Assembly: GCA_023443125.1 (NCBI GenBank) | Contig: JAEZVO010000065.1 | Coordinates: forward strand, 92,380 to 156,379 | Reading direction: 5' to 3' | Origin: Actinomycetes bacterium | GTDB lineage: Bacteria; Actinomycetota; Actinomycetes; Propionibacteriales; Propionibacteriaceae | Length of the DNA stretch: 64,000 nucleotides | In this document: positions 41,103-50,252 of the stretch, one piece after another | Layout of the letters: the number at the start of each line of letters is the position of its first letter | Numbering within the stretch: position 1 is the stretch's first letter | Notes under the pieces: generated by a model | What the model was told of the DNA's origin: nothing | The model's input: only the letters and a program-made list of their open reading frames with translations | Databases searched by the model: none | Made by a program: the position numbers and the translations under genes

Positions 41103-43786
41103 TGAGGCTCTCTCCTCAACGTGAGAATTTGTCCCGGCCCAACGCTCAGCGCTGCAGTATCAATCTCAATGCCGTCTCCTGCGCCAGTCATATCAGTCAC
41201 GCTCCACCCCGGGCCACCGTCAAACTTCAGGGGTTCAGGTTGCCGCTGATAGTTCACGAAACGTGCCTCAACAGCGTCACCTACACGGCGTAGTGATTCG
41301 AGCGCTACTCGTCCCCGCACCGCGTAGTGTCTAATCGAAGGAACGTCACCGCCGGCACCCGGTATGGTCACGGGCTCGAGACGGAACTGGTCGCTGTGTC
41401 GTACTACGTCCGATTCAGACCACTGATCCGCCGTGAGGTCAATGGCAAACCGGAAGGACACAGGTTTGTCGAGATACTGTGCTCCTGGCGCGGGCAATTC
41501 TGAGCCGGCTGGCTCGTCGCGATAGGGATGCACGTTGACACTCATCAGGCCCACCGCACGTAGTACAGTCAGGGCAATCTGGTCAGGCTCGCCATCAACA
41601 ATTTCGTATTCGACGAGCTTGTCCAGCAGTACATGTGTCTGGCCAGCACCTATAAACCGCGTCGCGGGGAACGTCGGAATGGGATACTCTCCCCATCCTC
41701 CCTCGGCGGTTCGGGAACGCTCGGTGACGCCGTACTGCCCTGCGGACCACGACCGTTCCACCGCCTGTACTCCCGTCGGCACGAGCACGCGGAGGCGATG
41801 GTCTCGGACTCGGTTCGTCACTTCGATCGTCACACGCACGAATGGCTCGTCGGCCCGCAGTTCCACGATGGTGTCCACCCGCTGCGCAACCATCGTGGCT
41901 GAGCGGCGGGATCGATCATCCTCATGTAATCCGATGGGAAGGTCAAGCTCCCGGGTCCAGCGGATACGCCCCCGCCACGGCCCCGTCTCCTCAACATTCA
42001 CTGCCACCGTTTTGGCCATCGTCACCGGCGCTTCTTGCGTCGGGCCGAAATTGTATGAGTCACCGCAGTCACCATCATCAACGAGCTTCAGAGCATCACG
42101 GATCTGCCGTCCTGTGCTGTGCTCCTCGATACTCAAGCCACCTTCAGCGGTAATTCGCGCCGACACAAGGCCATTCGTTAGACCCCCGTCCGCACTGCGT
42201 ACCGTGTGTTCTGGGAGCACGACACTTTCGACACCTACCGCCCCAATCGACATCCCCTCAAGGGGCAGACCAAGAAGAACCCTCGACGAAGGCGGCACCC
42301 GTGTAGTCACATGCCATCTATGGTCTGGTGCTGTAGCCATCTTCTGATGCATTACCTCGACGAATTCAGCAAGGTCGAAATCGTCATCAGTGAGGTCGGC
42401 GACGACGAACTCTAATTCGTCGCCTTCCCATGACCAGCCGCGAATATGTTTCCCAAACAACTCTTGGCCATGGATACGTCGCACAATTCTTGGAAGATCC
42501 TCTGTAGAGAAGTACTCGTCGCCAATGACTGTGAGCTGAGCTTCTACCAGCTGCGCCGAAGTGGGCAGCTCATCGGGAGCCATTTCCACAACGTGCTCTG
42601 CAAGCACCGTCTTTGCCCATCCGCATGGATTGAAGACTGCAAGATCTCCGCGCGGAGCGCATCGTCTAAGACTCGGTAACAGCATGTCGATGACGCCGTC
42701 TGCGGAATGCGCGGCGATGTGGAGACGGTTCTCAACCTGGTCAGCGGTGGCGTCGACTCCGCACCCAAGGGCAGAGTCGTGGGCCGTTGATTGAACGACG
42801 AGGTTCCAGGCGCGGTCAAACATTGCACGCGCAGGACGTTGCCCTAGCAACGCATCAAGGCGTTCCGCTGTGGTGAGTCGACGCTCGGCCGCCGCAACCG
42901 CCTGTTTCAGATTGGTGCGGATGGACAGCACGCCAGGCAGGACATTGCCCCTCGCCGCAGAACGCATTTCTCCGACGACTCGAGGTAGCCGAGAGAGAGC
43001 TTCGGCGCTGTGATCACGTCTCGCAATCACTTCCCCGAGTGTGCACTGCGACAACCTAATGTCATGGTTCTCATCCGCGTAACGGCGTAGCACGTCTGCG
43101 AGATCTGCACAGGGCGCCATGTGGTCGGCACCAAACATGCCAGCCATAGGCTCGCCTTCGAACCAGGAAGCATGTTCTGCGGCGTAGGCGGCAAGCAGCT
43201 GGGGCAGTTTTTCGATGGGGTCAAACAACTTCAGAGCGTTGCCATACCCATCCCATTGGTACTCGACTCGAACCTGACTTCCATCCAGCGCTTCCCATAC
43301 GAATGCGTGCTTGTCTACAGCAGCTGGAACTCCACGCCACAGACAGGCATCGGTGAGACCGAATCCACACAGAATCTGCGGGGTCTGGGCAGCGTGCCCA
43401 AACATGTCCGGTAAATACCCGACGCGCATCTCGCCGCCCAATCTACGAGCGGATTGGATGCCTAGTTCAAGATTACGGATAGTGGTTTCTCCGTCGCTCG
43501 AAAACTCATCAAGCAGGATCTGAAAAGGGCCGATGGCTAGCTGGCCTCGCTCGACTGCAGCACGTACCTGGTCGGTGCACTCTGGGCGCAACTCGAGGTA
43601 GTCCTCAACCGCGGCACTTTGGCCATCAAGCGTAAATCGATACTCCGAAACAGCGTCGAGCACGTTCAGAAGCTCATCCATCATCGTCACTAAGCGGTGG
43701 CGAAATACATCGTGTGGCTCGTACCATTCCCGGTCCCAATGCGTGTGAGGGATGAGCCACATCTCTTGAGAAAGCACGTGGTTCAC
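41099..43786 (-). CDS. Glycoside hydrolase family 38 alpha-mannosidase
   Basis: 895 aa, no signal peptide, so it works on imported substrates. LIPHTHWDREWYEP is the GH38 zinc-binding start, and GYLPDMFGHAAQ holds the catalytic Asp nucleophile. Domain order is the (beta/alpha)7 barrel (about 1-280), a three-helix bundle and long beta domains. Family members cleave alpha-mannosides, including mannosylglycerate (MngB). GTG 43786 overlaps the ATPase stop. It is the only hydrolase of the cluster and gives it its likely substrate class. Confidence 0.92.
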   Translation of the reverse strand: MNHVLSQEMWLIPHTHWDREWYEPHDVFRHRLVTMMDELLNVLDAVSEYRFTLDGQSAAVEDYLELRPECTDQVRAAVERGQLAIGPFQILLDEFSSDGETTIRNLELGIQSARRLGGEMRVGYLPDMFGHAAQTPQILCGFGLTDACLWRGVPAAVDKHAFVWEALDGSQVRVEYQWDGYGNALKLFDPIEKLPQLLAAYAAEHASWFEGEPMAGMFGADHMAPCADLADVLRRYADENHDIRLSQCTLGEVIARRDHSAEALSRLPRVVGEMRSAARGNVLPGVLSIRTNLKQAVAAAERRLTTAERLDALLGQRPARAMFDRAWNLVVQSTAHDSALGCGVDATADQVENRLHIAAHSADGVIDMLLPSLRRCAPRGDLAVFNPCGWAKTVLAEHVVEMAPDELPTSAQLVEAQLTVIGDEYFSTEDLPRIVRRIHGQELFGKHIRGWSWEGDELEFVVADLTDDDFDLAEFVEVMHQKMATAPDHRWHVTTRVPPSSRVLLGLPLEGMSIGAVGVESVVLPEHTVRSADGGLTNGLVSARITAEGGLSIEEHSTGRQIRDALKLVDDGDCGDSYNFGPTQEAPVTMAKTVAVNVEETGPWRGRIRWTRELDLPIGLHEDDRSRRSATMVAQRVDTIVELRADEPFVRVTIEVTNRVRDHRLRVLVPTGVQAVERSWSAGQYGVTERSRTAEGGWGEYPIPTFPATRFIGAGQTHVLLDKLVEYEIVDGEPDQIALTVLRAVGLMSVNVHPYRDEPAGSELPAPGAQYLDKPVSFRFAIDLTADQWSESDVVRHSDQFRLEPVTIPGAGGDVPSIRHYAVRGRVALESLRRVGDAVEARFVNYQRQPEPLKFDGGPGWSVTDMTGAGDGIEIDTAALSVGPGQILTLRREPQ

Positions 43787-44871
43787 GCTGCCACTTCCTC
43801 GATACGTTCCCCGGTATCACCATCGAAGACCATGAGTTTATTGGTGGGGATATTGAACCAGCATCGGTCACCGAGCGAAGGCACATCGTCCTCGTCAGTA
43901 AGTGTCTGGATACGTTCCTCTCCAACACGTCCCGTAACAAGAGCGGTGGCGCCGAGATTCTCGACGGCAGTGATCTCCGCCAAGATTGCCCCGTCGGCCT
44001 GGGAAGCAGACCAGCGAATGTATTCAGGGCGGGCGCCAATGGTGACGCGTTGTCCCTCGCGAAGGCCACGCCCTATCCCATCCGCAACAGGCACATCGTG
44101 TTCTAAGACTCGAACACCACCACGCACAGCCTGCCCTTCGAAGAGATTCATAGGATGTGAACCGATAAATGAGGCGACGAATGTGTTGGCGGGGGCATGG
44201 AAAATTTCTCGAGGCGTGCCGACCTGCTGGATTTTTCCTGCCTTCATCACTGCCATGCGGTCAGCGAGCGCAAGTGCCTCAGCTTGATCGTGGGTAACGA
44301 ATACCGAGGTGACGCCCAATTCTTGCTGGAGTTCTTTGAGGAATGTCCGTGCTTCCAGTCGCAACCGCGCGTCCAGGTTGGAAAGCGGCTCATCGAGGAG
44401 AAGCACCTCCGGACGTGTAGCGATAGCTCTAGCCAGTGCTACACGCTGCTGTTGCCCACCCGAAAGCTGTCCCGGTTTTCGGTCAAGCAATTGCTCAAGC
44501 GAAAGTTTCTGGCCGGTTGTTCGAGCCACGGTAGCCCGCTCAGTTTTCGGCATCTTGCGAATGCGCAGCGGATAGGTGATGTTGTCAGAGACGTTCATGT
44601 GCGGGAAGAGCGCATAGTCCTGGAACACCATTGCGACGCCACGCTCTCCCGGTTCAAGGTCGGTCATGTCCCGACCCCCGATACGCAAAACGCCTTCGGT
44701 AATCGCTTCCAAACCGGCGATGGACCGAAGCAAGGTTGTTTTGCCACAGCCCGAAGGGCCAAGAAGAGCGAAGAACTCGCCCTCAGCAATCTCCAGATCT
44801 ACCCCATCGACCCCACGTACTCCATTGGGGTACTGCTTGACCAACGCGGTCATTTCGATATTGGAAGTCAC
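43783..44871 (-). CDS. Sugar ABC transporter ATPase (MalK/UgpC-like)
   Basis: 362 aa. Walker A GPSGCGKTTLL, signature LSGGQQQRVALARA and Walker B LLLDEPLSNLD are intact, followed by a C-terminal TOBE/OB regulatory domain (about 240-355) as in MalK. GTG 44871 overlaps the permease stop (GTGA). Together with the two permeases and the binding protein it forms a complete CUT1 importer. Confidence 0.94.
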   Translation of the reverse strand: MTSNIEMTALVKQYPNGVRGVDGVDLEIAEGEFFALLGPSGCGKTTLLRSIAGLEAITEGVLRIGGRDMTDLEPGERGVAMVFQDYALFPHMNVSDNITYPLRIRKMPKTERATVARTTGQKLSLEQLLDRKPGQLSGGQQQRVALARAIATRPEVLLLDEPLSNLDARLRLEARTFLKELQQELGVTSVFVTHDQAEALALADRMAVMKAGKIQQVGTPREIFHAPANTFVASFIGSHPMNLFEGQAVRGGVRVLEHDVPVADGIGRGLREGQRVTIGARPEYIRWSASQADGAILAEITAVENLGATALVTGRVGEERIQTLTDEDDVPSLGDRCWFNIPTNKLMVFDGDTGERIEEVAA

Positions 44872-45722
44872 GACTTGATACCTCCATAGAAGCGGAAGCC
44901 AAACTTCCGATTGACAAAGAAATAAATGAGGATGACGGGCAACGCGAATAGTAACGAAAATGCCGAAATGAGACGCAGGTCCGCCTGTCCTGACTCGGTG
45001 TAAAAGGTGTACATCATCACAGCAGCTGGTTGCGACGTCGGGTCACGCAGCAGCAGGTATGGAACGAGAAAATTGCCCCACACCTGCACGACGGCCCACA
45101 CTGCCACGAACGCAATGCCTGGGCGAGCGATAGGTGACACGACATGCGTCAGGATTTGGAACGAGTTCGCTCCCGCCAGCCGCGCAGACTCCTCGTACGA
45201 CTTCGGCACAGAGTCCATGAAATCCTTGAGAATGAACACGACAGTTGGCAGCAGGCCACCCGAAAGCACCAGAATGACGCCGGTGATGGTGTTGATGAGA
45301 CCGATGGCGTTCATCAGCTGGAACGTAGGAACCATCGCTGCCGTGCCGGTAACGATGCTCGAAAGTAACAGCATGCCGTACAGGAGCCCGTCGCGACCAG
45401 GAATACGAACCCGGGAAAGCGCATAACTGGCGAGAGTGGCAAGCGCGACGGTAAGCACTGCGGTGCCGATGGCGAGCACGAGTGAATTGACAATTGATTT
45501 GACGGCATAAGGGTTATCAGCCAGCGCTTGGAAGTTGGCAAGCGTCCATTGCGGCCAGGAGACCGCCATCTCAGGGGTGGCGTCGAATGGCGCAGTGGCC
45601 AGCCAAGCCAGCGGCAGCGCAAAGAAAATGGCGACCACTGCGAAAAACAGGACTACACCGATTCTTCGCAGGAGTCGACGAACCACGCGTCGGGATTCTG
45701 CCGAAGTTTTCTGGACATTCAT
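44868..45722 (-). CDS. Sugar ABC transporter permease (MalG-like)
   Basis: 284 aa, six membrane helices. The EAA-type cytoplasmic loop is visible as SYEESARLAGANSFQIL..VVSPIARPG, which docks to the ATPase. ATG 45722 overlaps the other permease's stop (ATGA). Forms a heterodimer with the upstream permease. Confidence 0.92.
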   Translation of the reverse strand: MNVQKTSAESRRVVRRLLRRIGVVLFFAVVAIFFALPLAWLATAPFDATPEMAVSWPQWTLANFQALADNPYAVKSIVNSLVLAIGTAVLTVALATLASYALSRVRIPGRDGLLYGMLLLSSIVTGTAAMVPTFQLMNAIGLINTITGVILVLSGGLLPTVVFILKDFMDSVPKSYEESARLAGANSFQILTHVVSPIARPGIAFVAVWAVVQVWGNFLVPYLLLRDPTSQPAAVMMYTFYTESGQADLRLISAFSLLFALPVILIYFFVNRKFGFRFYGGIKS

Positions 45723-46642
45723 GACCTACTCCTTCCTGCCCGCATGTACAACAAGGCAATGGCCAGGTTGATGAGGAGCATGATCATCGAGAGGGCAGCT
45801 CCGAATCCGAGTTGTCCACCCGGAATCGCCGTCTGATAGATGTAGACGGATAGAATTGATGTCTTCCCGTTGGGGCCCCCTGCAGTAAGTAGGTATGGGG
45901 TAAAGGTGTTGAACGTCCACAGCGTGATCATCAGCGTGTTCGTGAGGATGTGTCCCTTCAGATTTGGCAGTACGACGTCACGCAGTTCCTGCCAACTGTT
46001 TGCCCCGGCCATACGAGCGCTTTCAATCTGCGACGGTGACACTCCTGACAGCGCTGAAGAAAACATCTGCATAGAGAACGCCGTCCCTACCCAGATGTTG
46101 AAGATGATGATGACCACCATCGGATGCTCAATAAGCCAGGCTTTCCCCGGAGTCCCAAGGATCTCGTTCAAAGTGCCGCCACGACGATCTAGCAGCGCGA
46201 TCCAGAGAAAAGCGTGCACAGTGCCAGGTATCACCCAGGCAGCCAGCACAATGGTTTCCATCAGTGCCCGCGCCCAGCCGGAGACTCGACGCAACATCCA
46301 GGCCAAGGTGAAGCCCAGCAGCGTCTGTCCCAGAACACCGGAAAACCCGACGAATAACAGCGTCAGCCACAAGGAATTCCAAAACTGGTCATCACCAAAT
46401 GCCTTGAGGTAGTTATCGAACCCGACGAACTCGGTATTGACAGCTGCAATTCCGGTTAGTCGGTAGTCGGTCATACCCAGATAGATCGTCCACAGGGCAG
46501 GAAACAACAAGAACAAGGCGATGAGTAGCAGCGCCGGGGAGACGAAGGCTACTGCTCTCGCCTTCCCCAGCCCTGCCACATCATCCGCGCGTCGCCTCGC
46601 CCTCGTTCGAGGACGAGGCTCGGCAGGTGCGGTTGTAGGCAC
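45719..46642 (-). CDS. Sugar ABC transporter permease (MalF-like)
   Basis: 307 aa. An Arg-rich cytosolic N-terminus (about 1-30) precedes six membrane helices. The EAA loop is IESARMAGANSWQEL..VVLPNLKG. The start at GTG 46642 is two bases past the TAA of the binding-protein gene. Confidence 0.92.
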   Translation of the reverse strand: MPTTAPAEPRPRTRARRRADDVAGLGKARAVAFVSPALLLIALFLLFPALWTIYLGMTDYRLTGIAAVNTEFVGFDNYLKAFGDDQFWNSLWLTLLFVGFSGVLGQTLLGFTLAWMLRRVSGWARALMETIVLAAWVIPGTVHAFLWIALLDRRGGTLNEILGTPGKAWLIEHPMVVIIIFNIWVGTAFSMQMFSSALSGVSPSQIESARMAGANSWQELRDVVLPNLKGHILTNTLMITLWTFNTFTPYLLTAGGPNGKTSILSVYIYQTAIPGGQLGFGAALSMIMLLINLAIALLYMRAGRSRS

Positions 46643-46644
46643 GA

Positions 46645-48042
46645 TTAGCCCACATTCTCCGCGCCGACGATGTCTTTGAGGCCATCGTCGTAGGCCTTGA
46701 CTACGTCATCGACTGAGGTGCCAGAGATAACGTCGAGGGTGGCTTGCTGCAACAGCGCCGAAACCTCCGGATACTCAGCGAGACCAGGGCGGTAGGACGT
46801 GATAGGCAGCACTTCGTCGTTCACGAACTGCAACATCTGATCCGACTTAAGAAGCTCGATGTTAACGTCCTTGCGGGGCGTGATACTGAGTGTTCCCGCT
46901 GCACGTGCCTGGTAGGCCTCAGCCGAATTCATAAACTCAAGGAGTTCGAGCGCCAATTCCGGCTGCTTGGTACCAGGATTCAAGACACGAGCAGAGCCAC
47001 CAGACATCGAAACGAAATCCTGACCCTTGACACCCGTACCGGATTTCATCGCCGGAATCTTCACATACCCGACGATCTCATCGCGGTTTTCCATCGGGGC
47101 GGTGCCAACACCTTCCTCCGGGTTGATGACGCTGCGCCAGAAGTAGTCACCTTCGAGGAGAATGCCAATCTTTCCTTCAGCAAATTCAGCGAAGGACGTG
47201 TCACGGCCAGAGGCTTCTTGCTGGAGCACTGGGTCGCCAAGGCCCTCGTCAACGTAAATCTTCTTGTAGAGCTCAAGCACATCCCGAAGACCTTGCGAGT
47301 CCCCGCTCCACTTACCGTCGCTCCACAGCTCTTGGCCAGTGCCAGCGAGCATGGGGAGCAGTCCCTGCATCGTGGTGGCCTCCCCCATAGCGGTGCCAGC
47401 GTTGAGCTGCAGTGGGGTGACGCCTTCAACCTTCTTCAGCTCTCGCGCGGCACCCAGGATGTCATCCCAGCTAGCAGGAGACCAATCTTCGGGCAGTCCT
47501 GCTTTTTTGAAGAGTTCTTTGTTGTAATAGAGGACACGGCCATCGGCTCCCATTGGGATGCCGTAACGCTGGTCTTCAAATGATGCTGCCGCCTGCACAG
47601 CCTCGGGGATCTGCGCCCATCCATCCCACTCGTCAGATTTTGGAGCTACCTCGGATAAAGGCTTGATGTATCCGGCCTGAGCGAATTCACCGATCCAGAT
47701 GCCGTCGAGGCTCACGATATCCGCGCCCTTGCCGGACTGGAGATCAAGAGCAACCTTTGTTTTATACGCCTCATCGTCGACGCCTTGCGGCTCAAACTTG
47801 ACTTTGACGTCCTTGCCCTTATCCTTTTGAGCTTTCTCGAATTCCGGAACAACCCAGTTAGCAATCCAGTCCGCCCCAGCTGCGTTCTTGCCACCGGAGA
47901 TTGCGTTGTCTGTAATGGTGAGGGTGACGGTGCCACCGTTAGCACCTTCTTCGCTGTTTCCACCACCGCCACCACAGGCGGTGAAGGCGAGAGTCGCAAT
48001 CGAGAGCATTGCGATCGCTCTAGTCTGCTTGGAGTACTTCAC
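46645..48042 (-). CDS. Sugar ABC transporter substrate-binding lipoprotein (CUT1)
   Basis: 465 aa from GTG 48042, with AAAGGA 9 bases upstream. Signal peptide with lipobox FTAC, then a Gly/Asn linker. The extracellular solute-binding family 1 fold shows in DIVSLDGIWIGEFAQAG and the GILLEGDYFW hinge region. It captures an oligosaccharide or glycoside, inferred from the linked alpha-mannosidase to be an alpha-mannoside. The gap of 38 bases to the upstream dehydrogenase gene holds no separate promoter that I can see. Confidence 0.92.
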   Translation of the reverse strand: MKYSKQTRAIAMLSIATLAFTACGGGGGNSEEGANGGTVTLTITDNAISGGKNAAGADWIANWVVPEFEKAQKDKGKDVKVKFEPQGVDDEAYKTKVALDLQSGKGADIVSLDGIWIGEFAQAGYIKPLSEVAPKSDEWDGWAQIPEAVQAAASFEDQRYGIPMGADGRVLYYNKELFKKAGLPEDWSPASWDDILGAARELKKVEGVTPLQLNAGTAMGEATTMQGLLPMLAGTGQELWSDGKWSGDSQGLRDVLELYKKIYVDEGLGDPVLQQEASGRDTSFAEFAEGKIGILLEGDYFWRSVINPEEGVGTAPMENRDEIVGYVKIPAMKSGTGVKGQDFVSMSGGSARVLNPGTKQPELALELLEFMNSAEAYQARAAGTLSITPRKDVNIELLKSDQMLQFVNDEVLPITSYRPGLAEYPEVSALLQQATLDVISGTSVDDVVKAYDDGLKDIVGAENVG

Positions 48043-48080
48043 GTGACGTTCCTTTCGCTGCTGACGTATACCCGGTGTAC

Positions 48081-49232
48081 TCACATTCCACGAGCTGCTT
48101 CACAAGCGGGATCGATCGTCGATCCTGCTGTGTGCGCACAGGCCATCCACAGCTCCTGTGCGCTCCTTAGATCCCTACGAGCCGCTGCAATACTCGATCC
48201 CGCAGAGAACTCATTTCGAACCATTCCGACGAGCGAGTGCAGTTCACGCTCGAAGGCTTCTTCCTGCGGCCACGTACACCGTGACCTGACACTCTCCGCA
48301 TTGGGAGCACTGTGCCAATCTTCCAGCACCGTCGGTGCATGAAGCACATACGGTGTGCCGAACTCGATAGAGAGCTGACCATGCTCGTGTAACACGACAA
48401 TGGTTTCCCGGTACTCCGGAAAGTCCTCGACGAAGTGCCAATCCAATATCCACGGAATATCGTCGCGAGTCCGGCCAACTGCTTGTACTGATCCCGGAAA
48501 GCCCGCACCTCGTCGGGCTGCGAACTCGACGGTGGCAAGCTCAAATCCGAGATGCCTCGTGAGCGCTACGTCGTGAATAATGGACCCAAGCACCACATTT
48601 GTGTAGAGGTTGCGTAGCCAGTCAGGCTGCTCACCAATGGCTGCACGGGTTTCCGCGAGGAATGCCTCCCTGGCTGGTGCAAGCACGTCTTCAGGGATGT
48701 CCGTCGCAGGCGGGGTGAGTTTCGCGAAAGCGAGCTGTTTCGCATCTGCGGGATGGAGTACTTCGATGCGCACCGCTCGAGGGGTCAAGCCTGCCAGCAG
48801 CGGGAGAGCGGCGGCTACCGCCGGATCGTGTTCCTTCATGTAACCGACACGAAGCCACTGTTCTGGACTTCGTCCGAGTTCCCGGATCCCCTGCTCGAGA
48901 CGATCGAGCTCGGCATGGCTGTAGGCCAGTGGCTTTTCGACGAGTACCCGCACGCCTGCACGGATTAGACGCAACGCATCTCTTGTGTGGAGACCACCCG
49001 TAGCCAGGATGGCAACATCGATATGCACGTCACCAGAACTGATTGCTTCGCATAGATCAGCAACTGATGCGAACGTCTGCGCCGCTGCATACACACTGCC
49101 GAAACGCGAACGCCGCTGGGCAGAAAGGTCCACGACCGCTTCAAGCTCTACGATCGAACGATTGCGTTGAATAACTGGAAGATGAACAGACTGCGCAATG
49201 CCTCCCAGCCCGATCAGCGCCAACTTCGTCAT
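48081..49232 (-). CDS. Gfo/Idh/MocA-family oxidoreductase of the mannoside cluster
   Basis: 383 aa. Rossmann motif LALIGLGGIAQSVH, VLVEKPLAYS (EKP) and a C-terminal domain with the conserved IIHDVALTRHLGF. ATG 49232 overlaps the isomerase stop (ATGA). Oxidation of a sugar ring carbon by such enzymes can precede glycosidic cleavage. It is the third family member in the window and differs clearly from the one at 27967. Confidence 0.88.
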   Translation of the reverse strand: MTKLALIGLGGIAQSVHLPVIQRNRSIVELEAVVDLSAQRRSRFGSVYAAAQTFASVADLCEAISSGDVHIDVAILATGGLHTRDALRLIRAGVRVLVEKPLAYSHAELDRLEQGIRELGRSPEQWLRVGYMKEHDPAVAAALPLLAGLTPRAVRIEVLHPADAKQLAFAKLTPPATDIPEDVLAPAREAFLAETRAAIGEQPDWLRNLYTNVVLGSIIHDVALTRHLGFELATVEFAARRGAGFPGSVQAVGRTRDDIPWILDWHFVEDFPEYRETIVVLHEHGQLSIEFGTPYVLHAPTVLEDWHSAPNAESVRSRCTWPQEEAFERELHSLVGMVRNEFSAGSSIAAARRDLRSAQELWMACAHTAGSTIDPACEAARGM

Positions 49233-50137
49233 GGCAACCACTTCCTCAACGCTTCACGGTTACGGTGTTGGTCATCGATGGCACGTTGGATGTCACTGTT
49301 CTCCATGAGCACTACGTCTTGCTCCACAACAAGCCATCCGTCGTACCCACTGCCTAAGAGCGCTGTAAGGAAACCTGTAACGTCAAGATCTCCCTCACCT
49401 AAGGCTACGAAGACTCTCTGCTCCCAGACATCCCTTATTAGCCGGTCAGTACGAGGAAGCTGAGTAAGAAGCTTGCGGTTCACGTCCTTAAGGTGGACGT
49501 GATTGATTCGGCTAGACCAGCGCTCGAAGTCAGTGAGCGGATCTCCTCCGCCGATCAGCAGATGCCCAGTGTCAAACGTGAGCTTGATAGAAGTATCTGC
49601 AAGTAGACGCTCAATCTCGTCGGGAGTTTCCACATAGGTGCAGGCGTGGTGATGGAAGGTTGGTTCGAGGCCGTGATCTCGAACAAGTTTCGTCACCGTC
49701 TCTAGGCGTGCAGTAAAGGTTGCCCAACGCTCAGGGGAAAGTTCGAGGCCTGGTCCTCCACCAGGATGGGAACGTCGCTGCTCTGAACCTGCATCGGCGA
49801 TGGTGGGCAGTGGCTGCAAGTGCGGGGTTGCTTCCGCAACACGGGAAAAGTCTTTGAGAATCGGCATGGCCTGCTGCAAAGCCGATTCGAACGCTTCGTT
49901 CGTACCCGTGAATGGGAAATCGAGCCAGCCCCCTGCAAGGCCAAGGCCAGCCTGTTCGAGGCGTTTCACGAGCTCTGGCCCCGTGCCGAATAGCCCATGT
50001 GGCCCGAGGTCTACGCCGCTGTACCCTGCATCAGCGACACTAGCCAAAATGGCTCCGCCATCAGGCAACGGCACGAGTTCCGGACGTGCAAGGTCGAAGA
50101 CTCCGTATGACACCGGGGCGTTGGCAACTTCAATCAT
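49229..50137 (-). CDS. Sugar phosphate isomerase/epimerase (IolE-like TIM barrel)
   Basis: 302 aa. Metal-site strands are readable: FHHHACTYVETPDE, LTFDTGHLLIGGGDP, INHVHLKDV and VVEQDV. GGAGG lies 7 bases before ATG 50137. IolE (2-keto-myo-inositol dehydratase) and hydroxypyruvate isomerase are close relatives. It is the first structural gene after the ROK regulator; both follow the same strand, so it probably starts the transport and hydrolysis operon. Confidence 0.85.
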   Translation of the reverse strand: MIEVANAPVSYGVFDLARPELVPLPDGGAILASVADAGYSGVDLGPHGLFGTGPELVKRLEQAGLGLAGGWLDFPFTGTNEAFESALQQAMPILKDFSRVAEATPHLQPLPTIADAGSEQRRSHPGGGPGLELSPERWATFTARLETVTKLVRDHGLEPTFHHHACTYVETPDEIERLLADTSIKLTFDTGHLLIGGGDPLTDFERWSSRINHVHLKDVNRKLLTQLPRTDRLIRDVWEQRVFVALGEGDLDVTGFLTALLGSGYDGWLVVEQDVVLMENSDIQRAIDDQHRNREALRKWLP

Positions 50138-50252
50138 GCGAGACCTCCATCGACAGCTTTATTCTGAGCTGCGGAATTAATCTCTGGCTAGCAATCAGGC
50201 AATATCGTTATACATTCGTTACGCAAGCCTGACCCCGGGCACCGTGCATAAA